Below are positions 1 to 7,221 of a stretch of DNA of 64,000 nucleotides, piece by piece. Both the position numbers and the translations under genes were made by a program. The stretch comes from JAGXLC01 sp041686375. Its GTDB lineage: Bacteria; Bacteroidota; Bacteroidia; Bacteroidales; UBA12077. The notes beneath the pieces were generated by a model. It had not been told where the DNA came from. It worked only from the letters and a program-made list of their open reading frames with translations, and did no database searches. Position 1 is the stretch's first letter. Each line of letters opens with the position of its first letter. Location: contig JAWLEB010000005.1 in NCBI GenBank assembly GCA_041686375.1, positions 56,271 to 120,270 on the forward strand, in the 5' to 3' direction.

Positions 1-492
1 AAAAATAAACCGCTTATAGAGAGAGTGGTAACTGTTACCGGAAAGACCCTTGCGAAGCCTTCAAATTTACTTGTTCGTATAGGTACACCACTTAGCAAGC
101 TCATTGAAGCAGCCGGCGGTCTCCCGGAAGATACAGGAAAAGTTGTAAGTGGCGGTCCAATGATGGGTAAAGCCCTTAATTCACTTGATGTTCCTGTTGT
201 TAAGGGAATGTCTGGAGTTTTGATTATTTCGGAAAAAGAAGCCCGTCGAAATGAAGAGAGGAGCTGTATTCGGTGTGCGAAATGCGTTACGATATGCCCA
301 ATGAATCTCGAACCTTATCTGTTGAAGAAACTTTCTCAAATGCAGCATTTTGAAGAAGCAGAGAAAAGTGCCATAATGGATTGCATTGAATGCGGGTCAT
401 GTAGCTATGCATGCCCATCTCATATACCCATTCTTGATTATATCAGATATGGAAAAGTAAATGTTAATCAATTAATACGAAACAGAAAGTAG
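1..492 (+). CDS. rnfC: RnfC, electron transport complex subunit C (3' fragment)
   Basis: RnfC is the peripheral Fe-S/FMN subunit of Rnf, the membrane complex that couples ferredoxin:NAD+ electron transfer to ion pumping. The reading frame is open from base 1, so only the last 163 residues are present. They show two ferredoxin-type cysteine sets, CIRCAKCVTICP from about residue 88 and CIECGSCSYACP further on, which is the two-[4Fe-4S] region of the family. An SLBB-like stretch (VVSGGPMMGKAL) precedes them. The gene leads an rnfC-D-G-E-A run on the same strand, so rnfB is expected upstream, outside the window. The N-terminal NADH/FMN domain cannot be seen. Identification is firm from motifs plus operon order. 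Confidence 0.95.
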   Translation, partial: KNKPLIERVVTVTGKTLAKPSNLLVRIGTPLSKLIEAAGGLPEDTGKVVSGGPMMGKALNSLDVPVVKGMSGVLIISEKEARRNEERSCIRCAKCVTICPMNLEPYLLKKLSQMQHFEEAEKSAIMDCIECGSCSYACPSHIPILDYIRYGKVNVNQLIRNRK

Positions 493-557
493 GAAGAATG
501 AAGCTTCCATGATACAAAAATTTTTGGAATCACAAAAAATGAATAAATAATAACCAA

Positions 558-1550
558 ATGGATAAACTATTAAAAGTTTCACCATCACCGCACATTCATG
601 AAGGTACTTCGGTAAAAAAATTGATGTACGGAGTGGTGATTGCTTTGATACCTGCTCTTATCTGGTCATTTTATATTTTTGGTATTGGAGCAATTATTGT
701 AACCGGAGTATCTGTCGTATCTTGTATTGCGTTTGAGTTTTTAATTCAAAAATATTTACTGAAGCAGACCCCAGCTATTACCGATGGATCTGCCTTGGTA
801 ACCGGTTTATTATTGGCTTTTAATGTTCCTTCTAATTTACCGGTTGGAATAATAATTATAGGAGCTCTTGTAGCTATTGGCGTGGGGAAGATGTCTTTTG
901 GAGGATTGGGTAATAATCCGTTTAACCCTGCCCTGGTGGGTAGAGTATTTTTACTGATTTCTTATCCTGTTCAGATGACTTCATGGCCTGTTCCCAATGG
1001 CTGGGGAACCGGTTACGCTGATGCAGACACAGGAGCTACACCTCTTGGAATTTTGCAGGAAGGCGATGAACCTGTTAGTCAGCTCATGGAGCAGATGCCT
1101 GGGACTACAGAATTATTTATGGGGCAAATGGGAGGATCACTTGGCGAAATCGCGGCTTTTGCCCTTATTATTGGTTTTTTTATTTTACTTTACATGAGGG
1201 TTATTAGCTGGCATATTCCTGTTTCAGTAGTGTTATCTGCCGGAGTTTTTTCAGGGATATTGTGGTTAGTAGATCCGTCTCAGTTTGCAAATCCTGTATT
1301 CCATGTACTATCCGGTGGTTTATTGTTGGGAGCAATATTTATGGCAACTGACTATGTCACATCACCTATGGCCGTTAAAGCGATGTGGATTTATGGAATA
1401 GGTATAGGTGTATTATCTATTTTGATACGTATATTTGGAGCTTATCCGGAAGGGGTCTCATTTGCAATACTGATTATGAATGCGTTTGTACCTATTTTAA
1501 ACCGTTATGTAAAACCTAAGCGTTTTGGAGAGGAGGTAAACTATGGCTAA
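558..1550 (+). CDS. rnfD: RnfD, membrane flavoprotein subunit of Rnf
   Basis: Integral membrane subunit of the Rnf complex that carries a covalent FMN. The 330 residues contain many hydrophobic helices and the family motif GGLGNNPFNPALVGR (about 115-129). The flavinylation motif DADTGAT (about 155-161) fits the ApbE-type Dxx[S/T]GAT pattern, with Thr161 the expected FMN-phosphoester residue. The protein lies 65 bases after rnfC. Its 3' end overlaps rnfG by 8 bases, which implies translational coupling. Length is normal for the family. No ApbE flavin transferase gene is seen in this window, so it must be elsewhere. Confidence 0.96.
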   Translation: MDKLLKVSPSPHIHEGTSVKKLMYGVVIALIPALIWSFYIFGIGAIIVTGVSVVSCIAFEFLIQKYLLKQTPAITDGSALVTGLLLAFNVPSNLPVGIIIIGALVAIGVGKMSFGGLGNNPFNPALVGRVFLLISYPVQMTSWPVPNGWGTGYADADTGATPLGILQEGDEPVSQLMEQMPGTTELFMGQMGGSLGEIAAFALIIGFFILLYMRVISWHIPVSVVLSAGVFSGILWLVDPSQFANPVFHVLSGGLLLGAIFMATDYVTSPMAVKAMWIYGIGIGVLSILIRIFGAYPEGVSFAILIMNAFVPILNRYVKPKRFGEEVNYG

Positions 1551-2118
1551 AGAATCAACCTTTTCAAATATGGTATTAACCTTATTTCTGGTTACGTTAT
1601 TTGCTTCAACGGCATTGGGGGTTATCTTTGAGCTAACCAAAGAGCCCATTGAAAAGGCAAAGCTGGAAAAGAAGAATATGGCCATACAGCAGGTGGTTCC
1701 GGATTATTCCAATGAACCTAATGACGAGGCATATGAGGTTGAAGTAGATGGTGAAACGCTTACCCTTTATCCGGCAAAAGATGATGGCAAAGTCGTTGGT
1801 ATAGCAGTGGAAACATTCACAGATAAAGGCTTTAGCGGTGAATTTAGATTGATGGTTGGATTTAATGCCGACGGATCTATCAATAATATATCTGTTCTGG
1901 AACATGCTGAAACTCCGGGGCTTGGTGATAAGATGGAGAAGGGTAAGTCCGACTGGAGTAATCAATTTAATAATAAAAATCCTGAAGAATTTGACTTAGC
2001 CGTTAAAGGTGATGGTGGTGATGTTGATGCCATAACGGCTGCAACAATTACATCACAAGCTTATTGTGACGCAGTAGAAAGAGCTTATGAGGCATTTAAG
2101 AAAGGAGGTAACCAATGA
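1543..2118 (+). CDS. rnfG: RnfG, FMN-binding periplasmic subunit of Rnf
   Basis: Single-spanning subunit whose outward FMN domain carries a second covalently bound FMN. One N-terminal membrane helix (about 10-28) is followed by the FMN_bind domain. The C-terminal motif DAITAAT (162-168) fits the ApbE target pattern, with Ala in place of the usual Gly of GAT; Thr168 is the predicted attachment residue. The start is preceded by GGAGG five bases upstream of ATG, an unusually clear Shine-Dalgarno for this phylum, and it overlaps the end of rnfD. The 3' end overlaps rnfE in an ATGA junction. The 191-residue length is typical. Confidence 0.95.
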   Translation: MAKESTFSNMVLTLFLVTLFASTALGVIFELTKEPIEKAKLEKKNMAIQQVVPDYSNEPNDEAYEVEVDGETLTLYPAKDDGKVVGIAVETFTDKGFSGEFRLMVGFNADGSINNISVLEHAETPGLGDKMEKGKSDWSNQFNNKNPEEFDLAVKGDGGDVDAITAATITSQAYCDAVERAYEAFKKGGNQ

Positions 2119-2720
2119 ATCAATGGAAGAATTTCTCAAAAGGATTCATTAAAGATAATCCGGTATTTGTTTTATTTCTCGGATTATGTCCCACACTTGC
2201 CGTAACAACATCTGCATATAACGGCCTGGGGATGGGATTAGCAACAACATTTGTATTATTAATGTCAAACCTTGTGGTATCTATCATAAAGAATCTGATA
2301 CCCGGAAAGGTTCGTATTCCAACGTTTATTGTTGTCATCGCTTCTTTTGTGACAATGGTGGAAATGCTAACCGAGGCTTTTGTGCCAGATCTTTACGAAC
2401 AGTTGGGTATTTTTATTCCGTTGATCGTTGTAAATTGCCTCGTACTGGGAAGGTCAGAAGCTTTTGCGTCTAAAAATGATATACTTTCGTCCATAATTGA
2501 TGGTTTAGGAATGGGCTTAGGTTTTGCCTTTGCTTTAACAGTTCTGGGTGGGGTGCGCGAAATTCTTGGAAATGGTACTTTTACTTTAATACCTGACTTT
2601 TTAGAGTTTACCTTATTCGAGGGTGATGGTATGCTGGTCTTTGTTCTGGCACCTGGTGCTTTTCTTGCATTGGGGTATTTAATTATGTTAGCTGACAAAC
2701 TGAAAAAGAAAATTTACTAA
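2115..2720 (+). CDS. rnfE: RnfE, membrane subunit of Rnf
   Basis: One of the two homologous six-helix membrane subunits (RnfA/RnfE, related to NqrE/NqrD) that form the ion- and electron-conducting core of Rnf. The 201 residues are almost wholly hydrophobic. Family landmarks are LGLCPTLAVT near residue 22, where the Cys sits in the conserved half-membrane loop, and a second loop at IPLIVVNCLVLG (about 100-111). Both cysteines would be expected to ligate the intramembrane Fe-S centre shared with RnfA. The start codon overlaps the rnfG stop and is preceded by AAAGGAGGTAA. RnfE and RnfA are 3 bases apart. Confidence 0.95.
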   Translation: MNQWKNFSKGFIKDNPVFVLFLGLCPTLAVTTSAYNGLGMGLATTFVLLMSNLVVSIIKNLIPGKVRIPTFIVVIASFVTMVEMLTEAFVPDLYEQLGIFIPLIVVNCLVLGRSEAFASKNDILSSIIDGLGMGLGFAFALTVLGGVREILGNGTFTLIPDFLEFTLFEGDGMLVFVLAPGAFLALGYLIMLADKLKKKIY

Positions 2721-2723
2721 GCT

Positions 2724-3296
2724 ATGGAATATCTTGTAATTATTATAGGAGCAATTTTTGTCAACAATATCGTTCTTAACCAATTTCTGGGTATTTGTCC
2801 ATTCATTGGGGTATCCAGTAAGGTGGAGACCGCTATTGGAATGACAGGAGCTGTGGCTTTTGTGATGACTCTTGCCACCATTATTACTTACTTGTTACAG
2901 AATTTTGTACTTGAGGCTTTTGGAATTGAATTTATGCAAACCATCACTTTTATTTTAGTGATTGCTTCTTTGGTTCAGTTGGTTGAAATTATATTAAAGA
3001 AGGTTAGTCCCCCTCTTTATCAGGCTCTTGGAATTTTTCTACCTTTGATAACCACTAACTGCGCTATTTTGGGTGTTGCAATATTAGCTGTGCAAAATGA
3101 TTATAATCTGGTGGAAAGTGTAGTTTTTGGCTTTGCTAACGCAATTGGTTTTGGCTTAGCCTTGATAGTTTTTGCAGGATTAAGAGAACACCTTGACTTA
3201 ATGGAGGTCCCAAAACCTATGAAAGGCGTCCCTGCTGCATTTTTAGTGGCTGGATTGCTTTCTTTAGCATTTATGGGCTTTGCTGGAATAGTCTGA
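2724..3296 (+). CDS. rnfA: RnfA, membrane subunit of Rnf
   Basis: Partner of RnfE in the membrane core. The 190-residue, six-helix protein shows NNIVLNQFLGICPFIGVS near the N-terminus and LGIFLPLITTNCAILG in the middle. These two Cys-containing half-helix loops mirror those of RnfE in inverted topology. The gene follows rnfE by 3 bases and is the last of the operon. A strong hairpin with a T-tract lies about 70 bases downstream. Gene order C-D-G-E-A (with B expected upstream) is the classic cluster. In an anaerobe Rnf would oxidise reduced ferredoxin with NAD+ while exporting Na+ or H+; the ion used cannot be read from the sequence here. Confidence 0.95.
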   Translation: MEYLVIIIGAIFVNNIVLNQFLGICPFIGVSSKVETAIGMTGAVAFVMTLATIITYLLQNFVLEAFGIEFMQTITFILVIASLVQLVEIILKKVSPPLYQALGIFLPLITTNCAILGVAILAVQNDYNLVESVVFGFANAIGFGLALIVFAGLREHLDLMEVPKPMKGVPAAFLVAGLLSLAFMGFAGIV

Positions 3297-3364
3297 TTTT
3301 TATGAGGACAATACACATTGAAGCGAAATGATATAAGTTTAAAAAAGATAATCTTTTAAAATTA

Positions 3365-3402
3365 AGGCTGCTTTTAAAGTAACATTTAAAGCAGCCTCTT
3401 TT
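3365..3402 (+). terminator. Rho-independent terminator of the rnf operon
   Basis: AGGCTGCTTT at 3365-3374 pairs perfectly with AAAGCAGCCT at 3388-3397, followed by CTTTT. It sits about 70 bases after the rnfA stop with no gene between. Confidence 0.85.
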
Positions 3403-3690
3403 GTGATTCTCATTTTTTATGAATACCTGTTATTTGCCTAATTTTATTTTTGACTTCGTCGAGCTCCATTTCGTTTCGGTTCTTCGCATACTTCAGAGCA
3501 TGGGGAAAACGAAGAACATGTCTTTCATGAGCGAAGCGAGTAGAATCAATCAGAGTTTATAGAGAATCATGCGGATAGTCAATGTTGAGATAATGCGTAG
3601 TTATCTCCTTAATAAGGAAAATTGGGATAAATTTCGTATTTTTATTCTTTAAAGTTAATTTTAACAATAAGTGAAATTTCAGTTGTTAGA
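3403..3690. other. Intergenic region with hairpins, no gene
   Basis: No convincing reading frame was found between the rnf terminator and the next kinase. Visible structures are an 8-bp inverted repeat GTTCTTCG (3479-3486) / CGAAGAAC (3510-3517), and GAGATAA (3587-3593) / TTATCTC (3601-3607). The stretch around 3552-3584 resembles the right part of the dispersed repeat at 13764-13830 (TTATAG, then AATcATGCGG, then TCAAT), perhaps as a decayed copy. No canonical promoter was recognised. Confidence 0.4.
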
Positions 3691-5142
3691 ATGAGCAATA
3701 TTATTTCAAAATCTGTTTCGTTATTTATTCTTGATGCAAGTCTGTGGAATGATATTCCACTGTGTTCACACTTAAATAGTTCATCTATCTTTTCTGATCT
3801 AACCGTATTTCGATTCTTGAATAATGGAGCGTTGTTTTATGCCCTGGCGCTGTTTATTATTCTTTTGACAGTTATTTTTCTCTTATTTAAGTGCAATAGA
3901 GACAATAAAAAAAGAATTCAAAAACAACAGGATTACCTTAATAAAATTGAAGATATAAATAAAGGACTAGAGGTTGCAAAGCAAAAGGTTCAGGAAGCTA
4001 ATCAACTGAAAATGTTTTTTCTTGCTAATATTTCACATGAATTAAGAACTCCGCTTAATTCTATTGTAGGTTTTTCAGAATTGCTTACCGAAGGAGATAA
4101 TTTATCACATGAAACAGTTGAGCAGTATTCGAGATCCATAAGGGTGAACAGTGATTTACTACTTAACCTTATTAACGATATCACCGATTTGTCAAAAATA
4201 GAGACAAATCAGTTACAAGTTCAATATAAAGAATTTGATTTGCATCCAATGATGGATGAACTTTATGAATATGCCCAAAAAGAAAGGAACGAATTGGACA
4301 AAGCAGAGATTAAAGTTACTTTGGATAAGGGTATCCGGAAGAATTCTTTTTATATTAAGTCTGATGAAAACCGGCTAAGGCAAGTGTTCATTAATTTAAT
4401 TAATAATGCAGTTAAGTTTACTACGAGTGGAGAGATTCGGATTGGTTATCGGTTAAATGGAAGCCACCTTCTTTTTTATGTAAAAGACACAGGAATGGGT
4501 TTTACGAATGAGGAATATAAAGAAATGTTTGATAGTTTTCGCCAGGGAAGAGAAGGAACAAATCGTAGATTAGGGGGAGCAGGGTTGGGCCTAACATTAT
4601 CCAGGGGTATTGTTGAGAACTTGAATGGTAAGATTTGGGCTGTCGCTAACGAGGGAAATGGTTCTGTTTTTTACTTTCAGATTCCTTTTTTACCTCCTAC
4701 AAAGAAAGAAAATAAAAAATCTGGTGCATTTGAGTTAAAAATAGAAGAACAATATAATTGGAGTGGAAAAAAACTCCTGGTTGTGGAAGATTCTTATATG
4801 GCATATGAATTAATAACAAAGCTTTTAAAAGGAACTGGCGCTGAGTTTAGCCTTGAATCTGATGGTTATAAAGCTATGGAAAGATGTGAAAAAGACCTGG
4901 ATATTGATTTGGTGTTAATGGATATACAACTTCCTTTTATTGATGGTTATGAAGCAACAAGAAGGATCAAAGAGATAAGACCAAACTTACCTGTTATTGC
5001 TCAGACTGCAAATGCAATGATGGATGATAGGAAAAGAGCATTAGAGGCTGGTTGTGAAGATTATGTGGCCAAACCACTTGACAGAATTGAGTTGGCCGAA
5101 AAAATTAATAACCTGCTATTCAGAATAAAAGAAGATATGTGA
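3691..5142 (+). CDS. Membrane hybrid histidine kinase (HisKA-HATPase-receiver)
   Basis: A hybrid sensor kinase of 483 residues. Order: about 40 N-terminal residues with no recognised sensor domain, one membrane helix (about 47-67), a short coiled coil (75-108), HisKA with phosphoacceptor His116 in NISHELRTP, HATPase_c with its N box near RQVFINLINNAVKF and G box at RLGGAGLGL, then a C-terminal receiver with acidic pair VVED, phosphorylation site Asp411 (VLMDIQLP) and Lys461. The kinase-receiver linker (YNWSGKKLLVVED) is nearly the same as in three other hybrids of this window. No sensory domain is large enough to name, so the input is unknown. It would phosphorylate its own receiver and then an unknown partner. 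Confidence 0.92.
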   Translation: MSNIISKSVSLFILDASLWNDIPLCSHLNSSSIFSDLTVFRFLNNGALFYALALFIILLTVIFLLFKCNRDNKKRIQKQQDYLNKIEDINKGLEVAKQKVQEANQLKMFFLANISHELRTPLNSIVGFSELLTEGDNLSHETVEQYSRSIRVNSDLLLNLINDITDLSKIETNQLQVQYKEFDLHPMMDELYEYAQKERNELDKAEIKVTLDKGIRKNSFYIKSDENRLRQVFINLINNAVKFTTSGEIRIGYRLNGSHLLFYVKDTGMGFTNEEYKEMFDSFRQGREGTNRRLGGAGLGLTLSRGIVENLNGKIWAVANEGNGSVFYFQIPFLPPTKKENKKSGAFELKIEEQYNWSGKKLLVVEDSYMAYELITKLLKGTGAEFSLESDGYKAMERCEKDLDIDLVLMDIQLPFIDGYEATRRIKEIRPNLPVIAQTANAMMDDRKRALEAGCEDYVAKPLDRIELAEKINNLLFRIKEDM

Positions 5143-5238
5143 CTATTTCCATAATTTTTTATGACAATTCTCAAGATCAATCCTTTCAAATCAATCTAAT
5201 TTTGCGGCAGTTATAAATACTATAAGCTGCTGTAAAGT

Positions 5239-6417
5239 ATGATTAAAAAAGGGAAAGATACTATTCGTAATATTAAAAATACGGATTTTCTGAGTAACAG
5301 AAGATATGAAGCTTTTGTTTTTCTTTTATTATTTGGAGGCTTTTTTGGTTACCTTGGATATGTTATGGGTGTGGCAAATTTATTGAACACCATAATGAAT
5401 ACTGCATGGGATTTATTAATGAATACGGTATTTTTTATTATGGGAATTACGGTGCTTACAGGAGCGCTGGGTAAATTGATGATTGAATTTGGCGTTGTAA
5501 GATTGTTGGAGATTGTTTTGGCTCCATTGATGAGGCCATTGTTTAATTTGCCTGGTGTTGCATCATTAGCTGGTTTGATGACTTTCTTCTCAGATAATCC
5601 GGCTATTATTAGTCTGTCTAATGATAAAAATTACAGCAGTTATTTTAAAAGATATGAGTTGGTTTCACTAACTAACTTCGGGACTGCTTTCGGTATGGGA
5701 CTTGTTGTTCTGACTTTTATGGCGCGATTTGAGTATTTTGGGCCCGCAGTTGTGGGCTTTGTTGGAGCAATATTTGGAGCAGTTATTTCAACCAGACTCA
5801 TGCAGTATATGATTCGAAGCAAAATTCCTTCTACCAGCAATAAGAATAATAAACCAACCGATGCTTCTATTTCTTTTAAATCTGAAGGAAGTGTATTTCA
5901 GCGGTTTTTAAATTCTTTGCTTGATGGGGGTAAATCAGGCGTGGATTTGGGCTTACAAATAATTCCTGGAGTATTGATTATTAGTACAATTATTATGATT
6001 ATTACTTTCGGACCGGATGACTCTTCTGCCGGATATCAGGGGCTTGCATATGAGGGAGTTCCTATACTTCCCAAAATTGGAGAATGGTTTAATTGGTTGT
6101 TTTATGGCTTGTTTGGTTTTCGTAATCCTGAGTTGATTGCTTTCCCGGTGACTTCTCTGGGAGCTGTTGGAGCTGCTTTGTCTTTGGTGAAGGCATTTAT
6201 TGAACAAGGAATTATTACAGGTAATGAGATTGCTGTGTTTACTGCAATGGGTATGTGTTGGAGTGGTTACTTAAGCACACATACTGCAATGCTTGATACA
6301 CTTAATTTTAGGAATTTAACTTCTAATGCTCTTTTAGCTCACACTATCGGGGGTATTGCTGCAGGAACTTTTGCGCACTATTTATATGTTTTATTATCAA
6401 TGTGGATTAGTTTCTGA
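5239..6417 (+). CDS. Gate (nucleoside-recognition) domain membrane protein, function unknown
   Basis: A 392-residue polytopic protein with about ten hydrophobic segments. The N-terminal half has the Gate-domain style seen in spore-maturation and nucleoside-transport relatives (LMNTVFFIMGITVLTGALGK, then FSDNPAIISLSNDK). It probably belongs to the uncharacterised CD0519/CD1768-like group, though that is recalled family knowledge and not demonstrated here. The conserved polar run SDNPA between helices suggests a substrate or ion site. It stands alone, 96 bases after the kinase on the same strand, so co-transcription is possible. Substrate and direction of transport are unknown. Confidence 0.7.
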   Translation: MIKKGKDTIRNIKNTDFLSNRRYEAFVFLLLFGGFFGYLGYVMGVANLLNTIMNTAWDLLMNTVFFIMGITVLTGALGKLMIEFGVVRLLEIVLAPLMRPLFNLPGVASLAGLMTFFSDNPAIISLSNDKNYSSYFKRYELVSLTNFGTAFGMGLVVLTFMARFEYFGPAVVGFVGAIFGAVISTRLMQYMIRSKIPSTSNKNNKPTDASISFKSEGSVFQRFLNSLLDGGKSGVDLGLQIIPGVLIISTIIMIITFGPDDSSAGYQGLAYEGVPILPKIGEWFNWLFYGLFGFRNPELIAFPVTSLGAVGAALSLVKAFIEQGIITGNEIAVFTAMGMCWSGYLSTHTAMLDTLNFRNLTSNALLAHTIGGIAAGTFAHYLYVLLSMWISF

Positions 6418-6533
6418 TAAGTCTTGAGAATTAGGAAGATAAATTAAATGAATATTTTTCTCTCCAATTTGATGGTGTACAGATACTATTAAAGAGTTGA
6501 CTGTGAAATATTTATTAAACGTTTGCCTGTAAA

Positions 6534-6665
6534 TTAATCGTTTACATATGCAGCCGCTTGACCTTGGTTAAAACCGTATGCAGGGCAATCTTGTCCTTTA
6601 CACGAGGAAAACACTGAGATAGCAAACATAACAAATAAGACCGCGATAACAATTCGTTTTTTCAT
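6534..6665 (-). CDS. Small lipoprotein 1 with CPAY motif (43 aa)
   Basis: A tiny gene of 43 residues. A Lys-rich start (MKKR) is followed by a hydrophobic stretch and the lipobox VFSSC, with Cys22 the predicted lipidated residue. The mature peptide is only 22 residues and contains CPAYG (Cys27). A sister gene just upstream (6754-6873) has the same layout: lipobox Cys at 22, then CPAY a few residues later. A TATTTTTG hexamer-like -7 element (complement of 6705-6712) lies 40 bases before the start. I do not recognise the family. Conservation of one short motif beside divergent sequence argues for a real gene pair. Likely anchored in the inner or outer membrane facing the periplasm. Confidence 0.65.
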   Translation of the reverse strand: MKKRIVIAVLFVMFAISVFSSCKGQDCPAYGFNQGQAAAYVND

Positions 6666-6753
6666 AACTTATGCAGTTTATTTTAAGTAAAATATTAATA
6701 TTTTCAAAAATAGGAAAAAATATTAAAAAACTAAAGCAGGATTATAAATTTTC

Positions 6754-6873
6754 TTATTTGGTTTGATGAATGTCAGCATACGCTGGACAAGGAGGTTTTT
6801 GTAAATGGCAAGAGCTAAGTAATAAGCTTGCAAAAAATAATATCGTCAGTAACAGCGTAATTATTTTTTTCAT
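6754..6873 (-). CDS. Small lipoprotein 2 with CPAY motif (39 aa)
   Basis: A 39-residue gene in tandem with and upstream of small lipoprotein 1, 88 bases away. The leader is MKK plus about 16 hydrophobic residues ending in LLSSC (Cys22), a standard lipobox. The mature peptide of 18 residues contains KPPCPAYAD, sharing Cys-Pro-Ala-Tyr with its neighbour while the rest differs. ATG is preceded by a purine-rich CCCCTAAAAAA leader. A TAAGTTTG -7 element lies 37 bases upstream. Function is unknown. Tandem duplication followed by divergence around a retained motif is the simplest reading. Confidence 0.65.
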   Translation of the reverse strand: MKKIITLLLTILFFASLLLSSCHLQKPPCPAYADIHQTK

Positions 6874-6909
6874 TTTTTTAGGGGTTAATCGTTAGACTTC
6901 ATTCTATAA

Positions 6910-6917
6910 CAAACTTA
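6910..6917 (-). promoter_or_regulatory. Candidate -7 promoter element for the CPAY lipoprotein pair
   Basis: On the minus strand these bases read TAAGTTTG, a full match to the Bacteroidota TAnnTTTG element, 37 bases before the ATG of small lipoprotein 2. No TTTG was found at the expected -33 distance, so this is tentative. Confidence 0.4.
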
Positions 6918-7161
6918 CGACTTATTTTTGACATTGTTTCTCTATTTTTGATGATTTAAGTCAACTTTTTTTGATTTTTTTTTTCTTGTGATTCAAAAAT
7001 TAAAAACTTTCATCCAATAATGCATTGCATAAAAGCTTATAAATAAAACATGTGGATATCATTTGCCAAATAAAAAAAGATGAGCAAATAAAGTTCTTTC
7101 TAATAGGGAGATGTTTTCATATTGTCAAAATAATATGGGCTACTTGATTGTCAAAAAAACA

Positions 7162-7195
7162 AAAAAGCGCCAGTTGTTTAGCTGACGCTTTTTCG
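7162..7195. terminator. Bidirectional terminator-like hairpin
   Basis: AAAAAGCG (7162-7169) pairs with CGCTTTTT (7186-7193), with an inner CAG/CTG extension. Flanking A and T tracts make it usable in both directions. It would end the minus-strand propeller gene, whose stop is at 7222. Confidence 0.8.
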
Positions 7196-7221
7196 TTGGG
7201 TTTTCTTTTAGATTACAGAGA

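Noticed and set aside
6754..7221. Treating the region before the propeller gene as empty
   Set aside because: Reading the minus strand showed two short lipoprotein genes and a terminator, so it is partly coding.
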